Below are positions 16,735-25,478 of a stretch of 61,044 nucleotides of DNA, piece after piece. The first letter of the stretch is position 1; each line of letters begins with the position of its first letter. This stretch comes from Natrinema gari JCM 14663 (lineage in GTDB: Archaea; Halobacteriota; Halobacteria; Halobacteriales; Natrialbaceae), in contig NZ_AOIJ01000039.1 of assembly GCF_000337175.1 (NCBI RefSeq), forward strand, positions 1-61,044, read 5' to 3'. The notes under the pieces are model-generated. The model had not been told where the DNA came from. It saw only the letters and a list, made by a program, of their open reading frames with translations, and did not search any database. The position numbers and the translations under genes are program-made.

Positions 16735-17156
16735 CCGTCGGTCTCGCGCGTTGGGGTGCCGTCAGTACGGTCGACAATAACGAGCCCACAGGCGTCGGCG
16801 AGACGTTCGATGCGCGCCCGCAAGAGGGCCCGGCCGGCGTCGGTAGGTGTATACTCGACCCGGCCGTGGCCCCGCCGGTCCCCGCGCTTGAGGAGGGCAT
16901 GACCGACGAGGACCGTGATCGTGGGGTACAACTGGGTGTCGTCGAGGGCCGGATACGTGTGCTCGAGTTCGCGAGCGAGCGCGGCTTGGTGAGTTGGTTC
17001 CCCCTCGCGCTCGAGGCACGCGATCCCCTCGAGACAGTCCCGCTGGAGGGCCGTGAGCGACGGCCACCTCCGTCCACTATCAGTCACAAGTCGATTTGAT
17101 CCTGATTCGTCTGCTCGAGCGGGGGGTTCAAGCCCCCGCGGGTCGTCGTCGTGCAT
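16731..17156 (-). CDS. Winged-helix DNA-binding protein (PadR-like)
   Basis: 141 residues. The segment WPSLTALQRDCLEGIACLE...AALARELEHTYPALDDTQLYPTITVLVGHALLKRG followed by RVEYTPTDAGRALL has the helix-turn-helix and wing of PadR- or phiH1-repressor-like regulators. The first 25 residues are Asp/Arg/Gly-rich, and a later start is possible (an in-frame GTG). Translationally coupled to the downstream zinc-ribbon gene. Targets unknown. Confidence 0.72.
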   Translation of the reverse strand: MHDDDPRGLEPPARADESGSNRLVTDSGRRWPSLTALQRDCLEGIACLEREGEPTHQAALARELEHTYPALDDTQLYPTITVLVGHALLKRGDRRGHGRVEYTPTDAGRALLRARIERLADACGLVIVDRTDGTPTRETDG

Positions 17157-17356
17157 GGCTTCCGGGAGTGGGTTTGGGAGTTGATTGCGGTCCGGTGCTA
17201 GGACACCGGGCCGTCGATGTTGACCTGTGAGCGTCAGGTCTGTTTATGTCACTCCACATACCTCACCATCTCATGAAACAATAAAACCATTGGGTAATAG
17301 AACAGTCAAACTATGATATGGTGGATGCTTTGAAATCGGAGTTTCATAGCCATACT

Positions 17357-17494
17357 ATGGCCGATGAGACGACAACAGTAACGGTGTCGACGGAGACCTG
17401 GAAGCGGCTTACACTGCGGAAAGATCCGGGTGACAGCTTTGACGACGTGATTACGGAACTGCTCGACGAAGTCGAAGGGACAGCCGAAGAATAG
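17357..17494 (+). CDS. 45-residue ribbon-helix-helix/VapB-like protein
   Basis: The frame reads TTTVTVSTETWKRLTLRKDP then GDSFDDVITELLDEVEG. This is the beta-strand plus two-helix pattern of haloarchaeal antitoxin-like ribbon-helix-helix proteins, in which the strand V-T-V-S contacts DNA and GDSFDDVI is the conserved turn. Such proteins normally lie directly upstream of a PIN-domain toxin; none follows here, so it is either an orphan or acts elsewhere. AT-rich promoter DNA lies upstream (AACAATAAAACC near 17277). Confidence 0.68.
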   Translation: MADETTTVTVSTETWKRLTLRKDPGDSFDDVITELLDEVEGTAEE

Positions 17495-17794
17495 CGGTCT
17501 TGATGCAACACATCCGTCTCCTGCATCGTGACTCTCTCTGTGGTCTCGGCTCCCCGCTCGAGCGTTCCGAACGATGTCAGAAGCGGTCACAAACGGATCG
17601 CTGACTGCCTTGCGTCTCGCTTCACACCGTCACAGCGTCCGTGTTGATACCGTTGCAGAAGTCGGTTACGCGTTCAACGGCGTCCGATATGCGTAGTCTC
17701 CGTTCTTCCCTCTCGAGTGGGGCGTGTCGACCGGAGATGTGCGCGTGGTGGGTACAGGGCGCTGTGAGTTGTGGCGTTGTCCTCGGCGACACAG

Positions 17795-17887
17795 CTATGA
17801 ATCTGCGATGACGCGCTCGTCGGAGTCCGCGTCTTCTTCGAGTCGTCGAATCGCCTCGTTGACTTCCTCCTGAGTCGCTTCCTCCAT
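17795..17887 (-). CDS. Possible 30-codon acidic ORF
   Basis: ATG 17887 opens MEEATQEEVNEAIRRLEEDA and ends at a TAG after DERVIADS. It is acidic and predicted helical, with composition typical of haloarchaeal proteins, and lies in an otherwise non-coding stretch. No Shine-Dalgarno or TATA box is obvious. It may equally be the tail of a decayed larger gene. Confidence 0.3.
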   Translation of the reverse strand: MEEATQEEVNEAIRRLEEDADSDERVIADS

Positions 17888-18094
17888 CGACTATCCCCGT
17901 ACGTACCGCATCGGGACGAACTCCGTAAAGTAGTCTCAGCGTATTCAGAGCGAGAAAACACCGCCCCGGTGAGCATGGCCGCTATCGGACCAACTGCAAC
18001 GATCGCGGCACTGATCGTCCAGCCGTCGTGCGAACAGGTGTGTCGTGACACAGCGGCTACGGGTGCCCCAGTTACAGCGGTCGCGAGGTGAAAA

Positions 18095-18112
18095 TCCACG
18101 GCATTAGCCGTG
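18095..18112 (+). repeat. CCACGGC-ATTA-GCCGTGG hairpin
   Basis: A perfect 7-bp stem with a 4-nt loop directly after a short plus-strand frame ending CRDTAATGAPVTAVAR and a TGA. Hairpins of this sequence type follow the stop codon of tnpB genes in haloarchaeal IS200/IS605-type elements, so this may be a right-end relic. It also lies only 14 bp beyond the stop of the minus-strand membrane gene and could serve as its transcription end. Confidence 0.5.
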
Positions 18113-18126
18113 GAACGAAATCGACC

Positions 18127-19203
18127 TCACAGGTTGAGGTAGCCTGGGTTGGGCAACAGCCCGGTCAGATATAGCAGCCCGAGCACGAACATGAACGCCG
18201 CGATAGCCATCGCTGGCGGGTCGACGTGCGTCCCGGAGTGGGAGTAGAACACGCGCTGACTCAGTTCGCCGATGAGACCGCTGATCGCGCCGAACGCACC
18301 GGCGACGAGCAGGGCGGCCGGCTGGCTACCGATGGCCGGCATCGCGATCATCGCACCCACAGTGCCCAGCAGCGTGATGTGGTGGGTAACCGGAATCTTC
18401 TCGACGCCGAGGTTGAGGAACAGCAGGCTCATCGCGGAAATCGCGTAGCCCATGAAGACACTCCCCGTCCTGAGCCAGATGAAGCCGCCGAGGAGACCGC
18501 CGACGAGACCGATCGCGGTCACGCCGGACCACTTGTACTGGTGTGGCAGCCAGGGCTCGGTCGCCAACCGATCGGTTTCGGTGCCGCCATCGGCCGCCAC
18601 GCGCATTTCCTCGCGCTCGAACGGCGACATATCGAGCAGGCTCGAGCCGCCGACCTTGCCGACGATCGGGTAGCCGAACACGACGCGGGCGAGGAACGCC
18701 GTCGCGACGACCGAGAGCGCGATGTTGTCCGTCGGGAACCCGAGCCCACCCATCACCCGGGTGATGAGCATCCCGACGACGCCGAAGATCGCACCGACCG
18801 CGAGGATGTCGGGTTTGGTCCCGAACGCGTACAGGATGTCCTTCCCGAAGTGGTAGTCCCAGTCGTCGGGTTCCATCTCGGGATACTTCCGGCCGGCGTA
18901 CGCCGTTGCGGCGACGCCGCCGGCGAAGGCGATGTGCGGACCGGTGACCGCGCCGAAGCCGATCGTCCCGGTAACGCCGGTGGCGATCTCCCCTACTCCG
19001 GCGACGTCGAGGCTACTCCCGATTTCTCGCTGCAGAATGCCGATCCCTTCGCCGAGGAAGACCACGAATCCCGTGAAGACGAACGAGGGCAACGCGCCGA
19101 GGGCCGCGCCGAACGCGCCGCCGGCGAGGGCGGCGATGAACAGGACGGCGAACCGCTCGAACTCCATGCCGATGACGGGGACCTGCAGTAGCACCTCTAT
19201 CAT
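18127..19203 (-). CDS. Multi-pass membrane protein of the glycerol operon, putative glycerol uptake protein
   Basis: 358 residues with about nine to ten hydrophobic segments. There are no NPA motifs, so it is not a MIP-family facilitator. A soluble charged loop sits near residues 195-215 (SPFEREEMRVAADGGTE). The same kind of protein follows glpK in other haloarchaeal glycerol operons (known from Haloferax) and is proposed to take part in glycerol uptake. The ATG lies 2 bp after the glpK stop, so the two are co-transcribed. Confidence 0.75.
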   Translation of the reverse strand: MIEVLLQVPVIGMEFERFAVLFIAALAGGAFGAALGALPSFVFTGFVVFLGEGIGILQREIGSSLDVAGVGEIATGVTGTIGFGAVTGPHIAFAGGVAATAYAGRKYPEMEPDDWDYHFGKDILYAFGTKPDILAVGAIFGVVGMLITRVMGGLGFPTDNIALSVVATAFLARVVFGYPIVGKVGGSSLLDMSPFEREEMRVAADGGTETDRLATEPWLPHQYKWSGVTAIGLVGGLLGGFIWLRTGSVFMGYAISAMSLLFLNLGVEKIPVTHHITLLGTVGAMIAMPAIGSQPAALLVAGAFGAISGLIGELSQRVFYSHSGTHVDPPAMAIAAFMFVLGLLYLTGLLPNPGYLNL

Positions 19204-19205
19204 GG

Positions 19206-20747
19206 TTACTCCTCCCCGTCCCGCGCCCAGTCACGTGCTCGTTCGACGGCGTCCGACCACCGATCGTACCGCTTGTCCGCGACCGCCCGATCCATCTTCG
19301 GTTCGAACTCCGCGTCAACCTGCCAGTTGCTGCGTAACTCGTCGGGATCGCTCCAATACCCGACGGCGAGGCCGGCCGCGTACGCGGAGCCGAGCGCCGT
19401 CGTCTCGTCGACGACCGGGCGGACGATCTCCGAGCCGATGATGTCGGACTGTAGCTGACAGAGGAAGTTGTTCTTGACCGCGCCGCCGTCAACCTTCAAC
19501 GACGTCATCTCGATGCCCGAGTCGGCTTCCATGGCCTCCGCGACGTCCCGGGTCTGGTAGGCGATCGACTCGAGGGTCGCGCGAACGACGTGTTCCCGCC
19601 GCGTGCCACGGGTCATCCCGACGATGGTGCCGCGTGCGCGCTGATCCCAGTGGGGTGCGCCCAGCCCGGTAAAGGCGGGGACGACATAGACGCCGTCCGT
19701 CGAGTCGACGCTGCGGGCGAGCTCCGCCGTCTGGGCGGGGTTGTCGATCAGCGACATGTCCTCGAGCCACTCGATCGCCGCGCCGGTGATGAAGATCGAC
19801 CCCTCGAGTGCGTACTGGACGTCTTCACCCGAGCGCTGGAAGCCGATCGTCGTCAGCAGGCCGTGGTCGGATTCGACGGCCTCGTCGCCGGTGTTCATCA
19901 GGAAGAACGAGCCGGTGCCGTAGGTGTTCTTCGCGTCGCCGGCGTCGAAACAGGTCTGGCCGAACAGGGCCGCCTGTTGATCGCCGAGCGCGCCCGCGAC
20001 CGGAACCTCGGCTTCGAGGAACCCATCCGGATCGGTCGAACCGTAGGTCGCGTCGTCGCTCGAGGGGCGCACCTCGGGGAGCATCGCTTCGGGAACGTCG
20101 AACTCCGCGAGGAGGTCGTCGTCCCACTCGAGGTCGTGGATGTTGTACAGCATCGTCCGCGACGCGTTCGTGACTTCGGTGATGTGCTCACCGGTGAGGT
20201 TATAGATCAGCCACGTGTCGATGGTCCCGAAGAGGACCTCGCCTTTCTCCGCGCGGTCGCGGATGTCCTCCGGCCGGGAGCGCTCGAGTTTGATCGGATC
20301 GGCGTTGTCGAGCAGCCATTCGGCTTTCGTCGCCGAGAAGTAGGCGTCGGCCTCGAGCCCGGTCTTCTCGCGGATGGTCTCGACGAAGCCGTCCTCCTCG
20401 AGTTGTTCGACGCGGTCGGTCGTGCGACGGTCCTGCCAGACGATGGCGTTGTGGACCGGCCGACCGGAGTCGGCGTCCCACAGCAACGTCGTCTCCCGCT
20501 GGTTGGTCACGCCGATGGCCTCGAGTTGGTCGGGACTAATGCTCGCCTGCCCGAGCGCCCGTCGAATGACGTCTTTGGTGTTCTCCCAGATTTCGGTCGG
20601 GTCGTGCTCGACCCAGCCGGGTTCCGGATAGATCTGTTCGTGTTTTTCGTACGCGTTCGCGACAACTTGCCCCTCGTGATCGAACACGATAAAGCGCGTG
20701 CCGGTCGTTCCCTGGTCAACCGCACCGACATAGGTATTATTTGTCAT
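19206..20747 (-). CDS. glpK: Glycerol kinase
   Basis: 513 residues, full length for the FGGY family. The ATP-site signature is VGAVDQGTTGTRFIVFDHEG; the glycerol-binding region includes WVEHDPTEIWENTKD and the FGGY signature 2 lies in LKVDGGAVKNNFLCQLQSD. It phosphorylates glycerol to sn-glycerol-3-phosphate in the cytoplasm. Divergent from glpA across a 300-bp regulatory region and followed at 2 bp by the putative uptake gene. Its TATA-like CATTTATAATG lies near 20820, leaving a 5' leader of about 50 nt. Confidence 0.97.
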   Translation of the reverse strand: MTNNTYVGAVDQGTTGTRFIVFDHEGQVVANAYEKHEQIYPEPGWVEHDPTEIWENTKDVIRRALGQASISPDQLEAIGVTNQRETTLLWDADSGRPVHNAIVWQDRRTTDRVEQLEEDGFVETIREKTGLEADAYFSATKAEWLLDNADPIKLERSRPEDIRDRAEKGEVLFGTIDTWLIYNLTGEHITEVTNASRTMLYNIHDLEWDDDLLAEFDVPEAMLPEVRPSSDDATYGSTDPDGFLEAEVPVAGALGDQQAALFGQTCFDAGDAKNTYGTGSFFLMNTGDEAVESDHGLLTTIGFQRSGEDVQYALEGSIFITGAAIEWLEDMSLIDNPAQTAELARSVDSTDGVYVVPAFTGLGAPHWDQRARGTIVGMTRGTRREHVVRATLESIAYQTRDVAEAMEADSGIEMTSLKVDGGAVKNNFLCQLQSDIIGSEIVRPVVDETTALGSAYAAGLAVGYWSDPDELRSNWQVDAEFEPKMDRAVADKRYDRWSDAVERARDWARDGEE

Positions 20748-21049
20748 AGGTGGTCACCCATGCTCCCACGGCCGATTTACTGGTGGAAGCGTGCTACTGG
20801 TAAACAACTCCTACGATCATTATAAATGTTTTCAAATTCATAAGTCATATTTCATAAGAAGGGATGTTGACCGTCTTTCAGACTATCTGAAATGGCTGTT
20901 TTCGACGGGTTAGCGACATCGGCCCCAAAGCCGTCGGGCGTTCAAACCCGGATCGAGACGCGCGCTATTCGAAACCCGTCAATTGTTATGGCCGTTATCG
21001 GATCGCCGATAAAATAAAGATGGAGGTGTCCGTAGAGGGTAGTGACAGA
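20748..21049. promoter_or_regulatory. Divergent glpK/glpA control region
   Basis: 302 bp with an AT-rich part near glpK (TATA-like around 20818-20828, minus) and one next to glpA: the inverted repeat TTATCGG-ATCG-CCGATAA at 20995-21012 runs into the TATA-like GATAAAATAAAG (21009-21020, plus). The TATA is about 35 bp before the glpA ATG at 21050. The repeat overlaps the BRE/TATA and is the natural candidate for a glycerol-responsive repressor such as GlpR; the regulator gene is not in the window. Confidence 0.6.
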
Positions 21050-22759
21050 ATGCCACGGGATACCGAGGTCCTCGTTCTCGGCGGTGGCTCGACCGGCTGT
21101 GGCATCGCCCGCGATCTGGCGATGCGCGGCCTCGAAGTTACGCTCGTCGAGCGGGGGAACCTCACGGACGGAACGACCGGTCGGATGCACGGCCTGTTGC
21201 ACAGCGGCGGGCGGTACGCCGTCTCCGACCAGGCCAGCGCGACGGAGTGTATCGAGGAAAACGAGATCCTTCGGGAGATCGCCGGCCACTGCGTCGAGGA
21301 AACCGGCGGGCTGTTCGTCCAGCGACCCGAGGACTCGGACGAGTACTTTCAGGAGAAACTCGAGGGCTGCCGGGAGTGTGGAATTCCCGCCCGCGTGCTT
21401 TCGGGCACGGAAGCCCGCGAGGTCGAACCGTACCTCGCGGACGACGTAGCGCGCGCGATCGAGGTCCCCGACGGCGCGGTCGACCCGTTCCGGCTCTGCG
21501 TCGCGAACGCCATCGACGCCGAGACCCACGGCGCGCGGGTCGAGACCCACGCCGAGGTGGTCGACCTCTTGCGCGACGGCGACGACATCTACGGCGTCGA
21601 GGTGCACCACGAGTCCGGTCCCGGCAAGCGCACGCACGCCACGCCCGGCACTACCGAGGAGATCACCGCGGACTACGTGGTCAACGCGACCGGCGCGTGG
21701 GCCGGCCAGATCGGCGCGATGGCCGACCTCGAGATCGAGGTCCGCCCGTCGAAGGGCGTCATGACGATCATGAACGTCCGGCAGGTCGACACCGTCATCA
21801 ATCGTTGCCGGCCGAAGGGCGACGCCGACATCATCGTCCCCCACGAGACGACGGCGATCCTCGGGACGACCGACGAGGAGGTCCCCGATCCCGACGACTA
21901 TCCCGAGGAGCAGTGGGAGGTCGACCAGATGATCGACACACTCTCGGAACTCGTCCCGATCCTCGAGGAGGCCCGCACCATCCGCTCGTTCTGGGGCGTC
22001 CGCCCGCTCTACGAGCCGCCGGGAACCGGCACGCAGGACCCGACCGACATCACGCGGGACTTCTTCCTGCTCGATCACGCCGACCGCGACGGCGTGGCGG
22101 GGATGTCCAGCATCGTCGGCGGCAAGTTCACCACTTACCGGGCGATGGCCGAGGAGATCGCCGACCACGTCTGTGACAAACTCGGGGTGACCGCCTCGTG
22201 TTCGACCGCGGACGAGCCCCTGCCGGGCAGCGAGAACATCGAGACGCTCGAGGCGGGGATGGACGACTTCGGGCTGCGCTCCCCGGTCGCCCGCCGGAGC
22301 ACGCAGCGGTTGGGGAGCCGGGCCAGCGAGGTGCTTGAGACGGACGACCCGAACCCGGTGATCTGCCAATGTGAGGGCGTGACCCGCGCGGAGATTCGGG
22401 ACGCGATCTCGCAGTCGGGATCGGACCTGAACGCGGTTCGCATCCGGACGCGGGCCTCGATGGGCAACTGCCAGGGCGGCTTCTGCTGCCAGAACATGGC
22501 GAACGAACTCCATCCGACGTACGACGAGGAGACGGTGCGCGAGGCGCTCGACGAACTCTTTCAGGAGCGCTGGAAGGGCGAGCGTCACGCGCTGTGGGGT
22601 GAACAGCTCTCGCAAGCGATGCTCAACTACGCGCTCCACGCGACGACGATGAACCGCGATCGCGATCCCGCGAGCGCGACGGGAGACATCGACTTCGCGG
22701 CGTTCGACGGCGGCCGGCCGGCGAGCGATCGGGTCGACGGGACCCGGAGGGCCGACTGA
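21050..22759 (+). CDS. glpA: Anaerobic glycerol-3-phosphate dehydrogenase subunit A
   Basis: 569 residues from ATG 21050; the in-frame ATG at 21020 lies in the TATA box region. The FAD-binding site is [20 protein letters not shown] with [19 protein letters not shown]. The C-terminal BFD-like [2Fe-2S] domain shows [17 protein letters not shown] and [13 protein letters not shown]. It oxidises sn-glycerol-3-phosphate to dihydroxyacetone phosphate and passes electrons through GlpB/GlpC to the membrane quinone. The TGA is followed immediately by the glpB ATG. Confidence 0.96.
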   Translation: MPRDTEVLVLGGGSTGCGIARDLAMRGLEVTLVERGNLTDGTTGRMHGLLHSGGRYAVSDQASATECIEENEILREIAGHCVEETGGLFVQRPEDSDEYFQEKLEGCRECGIPARVLSGTEAREVEPYLADDVARAIEVPDGAVDPFRLCVANAIDAETHGARVETHAEVVDLLRDGDDIYGVEVHHESGPGKRTHATPGTTEEITADYVVNATGAWAGQIGAMADLEIEVRPSKGVMTIMNVRQVDTVINRCRPKGDADIIVPHETTAILGTTDEEVPDPDDYPEEQWEVDQMIDTLSELVPILEEARTIRSFWGVRPLYEPPGTGTQDPTDITRDFFLLDHADRDGVAGMSSIVGGKFTTYRAMAEEIADHVCDKLGVTASCSTADEPLPGSENIETLEAGMDDFGLRSPVARRSTQRLGSRASEVLETDDPNPVICQCEGVTRAEIRDAISQSGSDLNAVRIRTRASMGNCQGGFCCQNMANELHPTYDEETVREALDELFQERWKGERHALWGEQLSQAMLNYALHATTMNRDRDPASATGDIDFAAFDGGRPASDRVDGTRRAD

Positions 22760-24064
22760 ATGGCGATCGAGGACGACATCCTCGTCGTCGGCGGCGGACT
22801 CGCCGGAACGACCGCCGCGCTCGCCGCCGCGGAGCGGGACGTGCAGGTACGACTCGTCTCGTACAGACAGAGCACGCTTCGCAACGCCAGCGGACTGATC
22901 GACATCCTGGGCTACACGCCGGCCGGGGACGGCCCGCTCGTGGACCCCTTCGAGGCCCTCGACGACCTCCCCGCGGGCCACCCCTACGAACGCGTCGGCA
23001 GCGAGGCGGTCCGCGAGGCCCTCGCGTTCTTCGATGAGATCGTCGGCGACGCCTACGCCGGCGCGCACACCGACGCGAACGCGCTCGTTCCGACCCACGG
23101 CGGCACCGTCAAGCCGACCGCGCGGTATCCGACCTCGACGGCGGCCGGCCTGGCAAGCGACGACCGCGACGCCCTGCTCGTCGGCTTCGAGACGCTACCC
23201 GATTTCGAGGCCCCGCTCGCGGCATCGCATCTCGAGGCGGCCGGCGCGCCCTTTGGAGCTCGTGGCGTCACGGTTCGGTTCCCCGGTATCGTCCGGGACG
23301 ACGCGAAGGTCACGCGGTACGCACACCTCCTCGATCACGACGAACCTGTCGAGACGCCGGCCGGCGAGACCACCGCTCGCGAGGCGCTCGCCGAGACCGT
23401 CCGCACGCATCTCGAGGGGGAGTCCCGCGTCGGCTTCCCCGCCGTGCTCGGTGACGACCACGCCGACGCGGTCAGGGCCGACCTCGGCGACCGGCTTGGC
23501 GTCGACGTCTTCGAGGTCCCGATGGGGCCGCCGAGCCTGCCCGGCATCCGCCTCGAAGACATGCTCTACGAGGCGCTCGAGGCGGCGGGCGTCCGGGTAA
23601 CGACCGGCGTGCCGGTCGTCGACTACGAGACCGGCGGGGAGGGGACGAACGCGACCGACCTCGAACGGATCGACCGCGTCATCGTCGATCGCAACGGGGC
23701 CGAGGTCCCCCATCGTGCGACCCAGTACGTCCTCGCGACGGGGGGACTGGTCGGGAAGGGGGTGCAGTCGGAGCGCGACGGGGTGTTCGAGCCGCTTTTC
23801 GACTGTCACGTCCCGCAGCCGGCGGACCGCTACGACTGGTTCGTCGACGATGTCTTCGGCGACCAGCCGTACGCGCGGTTCGGCCTGCCGGTCGACCGCG
23901 ACCTCAGGCCGCTCGACGCCGGCGACGACCCGGAGTTTTCGAACCTGCACGCGGCGGGTGCGGTGCTGGGCGGGTACGACTTCGCGGCCGAGAAATCCGG
24001 CAGCGGCGTCTCGCTCGCGACGGGCTACGTCGCCGGCCGACGCGCTGCCGAGGGGTGTCGATGA
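22760..24064 (+). CDS. glpB: Glycerol-3-phosphate dehydrogenase subunit B
   Basis: 434 residues. The dinucleotide-binding fold opens at the N-terminus with ILVVGGGLAGTTAALAAAE; a second flavin-contact region is YVLATGGLVGKG and the C-terminal GYDFAAEKSGSGVSLATGYVAG closes the fold. It is the flavoprotein subunit pairing with GlpA. It is adjacent to glpA (TGAATG) and ends in an ATGA overlap with a 30-codon mini-ORF that leads into glpC. Confidence 0.95.
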   Translation: MAIEDDILVVGGGLAGTTAALAAAERDVQVRLVSYRQSTLRNASGLIDILGYTPAGDGPLVDPFEALDDLPAGHPYERVGSEAVREALAFFDEIVGDAYAGAHTDANALVPTHGGTVKPTARYPTSTAAGLASDDRDALLVGFETLPDFEAPLAASHLEAAGAPFGARGVTVRFPGIVRDDAKVTRYAHLLDHDEPVETPAGETTAREALAETVRTHLEGESRVGFPAVLGDDHADAVRADLGDRLGVDVFEVPMGPPSLPGIRLEDMLYEALEAAGVRVTTGVPVVDYETGGEGTNATDLERIDRVIVDRNGAEVPHRATQYVLATGGLVGKGVQSERDGVFEPLFDCHVPQPADRYDWFVDDVFGDQPYARFGLPVDRDLRPLDAGDDPEFSNLHAAGAVLGGYDFAAEKSGSGVSLATGYVAGRRAAEGCR

Positions 24065-24153
24065 CGGCCGACCGACCCCGCTCGCGGAGTGGCATCGACC
24101 ACCGAACGACCGAGACGAGCGACGGCGACGGATCGACCTACGTGTTCCCATGA
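24061..24153 (+). CDS. Bridging mini-ORF, 30 codons, between glpB and glpC
   Basis: The ATG overlaps the glpB stop (ATGA at 24061-24064) and its TGA overlaps the glpC ATG (ATGA at 24150-24153), so the frame spans the glpB-glpC gap exactly. The peptide is Arg/Thr/Asp-rich without motifs and is unrelated in sequence to the one at 3265-3339. The arrangement suggests termination-reinitiation coupling so that glpC is made in step with glpB. A product with its own function cannot be excluded. Confidence 0.4.
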   Translation: MTADRPRSRSGIDHRTTETSDGDGSTYVFP

Positions 24154-25478
24154 GTGACGCAGAACAACCGACCGACGACGGCGTACCGGGCGACGACGAG
24201 TTCGAACCGATTCAGGTCTTCCCTGAAGCCGAGGAGATGGATCTCCGGCCGGGCGCGGACAACTGCTATAAGTGTTCGACCTGCGACACCAACTGTCCAG
24301 TCGCCGAGGTCGACGACGAGTTCCCCGGCCCGAAGTTCCAGGGACCAGAGCAGTGGCGACTCAAACGCCAGGACGACCAGGACATCGACGACTCCGTGAT
24401 GAAGTGCTCGAACTGCATGCGCTGTGACAGCGCCTGCCCGTCCGACGTTCCCCTGTCGCAGATGCACAATACCGCTCGCGGGGAGTACGTCGAGGAACAG
24501 ATGAACACGTTCTCGCGGGAGTACGTCCGCAATCGGATCCTCGCGAACTACCGCCGGCTCGCCCCGCTGGGATCGATGTTCCCGCGGACGACGAACTTCG
24601 TGATGGGACTGTCGGCGACCCAGTGGCTCGGCGAGAAGCTTCTCGGCATTACCGGCGAGCGGGAGTTCCCCGAGTTCGCGACCGAAACGTTCCGCGAGTG
24701 GTGGGCGAAGCGAGGCGGCGCAAACGTCGACAATCCCGACAAGCGGATCGCGTACTTCCATGGCTGCTATTCGAACTACAACACCCCCGAGGTAGCCAAG
24801 GCGCTGGTCCGCGTCTACGAACACTTCGGCTACGAGATCATGGTCCCCGACCAGCACTGTTCGGGGACGCCGATGTTCGCCAACGGGATGCTCGAGGACG
24901 CGCGCCGGTCGGCCGAGACGAACGTGCGGGAACTCGCCGCGGCGCTCGAGGACGGCGCGGATATCGTCGCCTCCTGTAGCTCCTGTTCGATGTCGCTGCG
25001 CCAGGAGTACCCCGAACTGTTCGACTTCGAAGGGACCGAGGCGGTCGCCGAGAACACCTGGGACGCCGTCGAGTATCTCCGGGTTCACGAGGACCTCGAA
25101 GGCGAACTCGAGGGGACTTCCGTCGACGAGTTCGACGACTTCGCCTACCACGCGCCGTGTCACGCCCGCAATCAGGGACTCGACGGTCAGACGACGGAAG
25201 TGTTGGCCCCCATCGACGGCGTCGCGGCTCACGACGTCGGCGACTCCTGTTCGGGTATTTCCGGCACGTATGGCTGGAAGGCGGAGAATTACGAAACCTC
25301 CATGAAAATCGGGGAGGAAATGTTCGACCACATGGAAGAGTCGGAGGCGAACACGGGACTCACGGAGTGTCCGACCTGTTCGATGCAGATGGAACACGGA
25401 ACCGGCTACGAGATCACACACACCCTCGAAGTGCTCGAGGCGGCGCTCGTCGGGGACCGGGAGGCGGCCGCACAGTAA
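24150..25478 (+). CDS. glpC: Glycerol-3-phosphate dehydrogenase subunit C
   Basis: 442 residues. Two ferredoxin-type clusters near the N-terminus: CYKCSTCDTNCPVAEV and CSNCMRCDSACPSDVP. Two CCG domains follow: HGCYSNYNTPEVAKALV...QHCSGTPMFANGM with SCSSCSMSLRQEY, and YHAPCHARNQG...GDSCSGISGTYGWK with CPTCSMQME. It anchors the dehydrogenase to the membrane and transfers electrons to quinone. The stop overlaps the next ATG as TAATG. Confidence 0.95.
   Translation: MSDAEQPTDDGVPGDDEFEPIQVFPEAEEMDLRPGADNCYKCSTCDTNCPVAEVDDEFPGPKFQGPEQWRLKRQDDQDIDDSVMKCSNCMRCDSACPSDVPLSQMHNTARGEYVEEQMNTFSREYVRNRILANYRRLAPLGSMFPRTTNFVMGLSATQWLGEKLLGITGEREFPEFATETFREWWAKRGGANVDNPDKRIAYFHGCYSNYNTPEVAKALVRVYEHFGYEIMVPDQHCSGTPMFANGMLEDARRSAETNVRELAAALEDGADIVASCSSCSMSLRQEYPELFDFEGTEAVAENTWDAVEYLRVHEDLEGELEGTSVDEFDDFAYHAPCHARNQGLDGQTTEVLAPIDGVAAHDVGDSCSGISGTYGWKAENYETSMKIGEEMFDHMEESEANTGLTECPTCSMQMEHGTGYEITHTLEVLEAALVGDREAAAQ

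Larger units (their letters stand above)
17495..18126. other. Gene-poor scar between the antitoxin-like gene and the glp locus
   Basis: 632 bp. It holds a possible 30-codon minus-strand ORF (17795-17887) and a hairpin at 18095-18112. A minus-strand frame with a hydrophobic stretch (TISAAIVAVGPIAAMLTGAVF) near 17955-18035 looks like the remains of a small membrane protein; it turns into Ser/Arg-rich noise downstream. No intact gene beyond these is supported. Confidence 0.45.

Noticed and set aside
17674-18099. 141-codon minus-strand frame as a complete gene
   Set aside because: Only one stretch is hydrophobic and protein-like; the remainder is Ser/Arg/Thr-rich and overlaps another small frame, so it is at best a relic.
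20942-23098. 718-codon open frame on the minus strand opposite glpA and the start of glpB
   Set aside because: It lies antisense to the well-supported glpA/glpB genes, is Arg/Val/Asp-rich without motifs, and is the usual by-product of GC-rich third positions.
24138-25421. 427-codon minus-strand frame opposite glpC
   Set aside because: Antisense shadow; glpC carries intact cysteine motifs on the plus strand.
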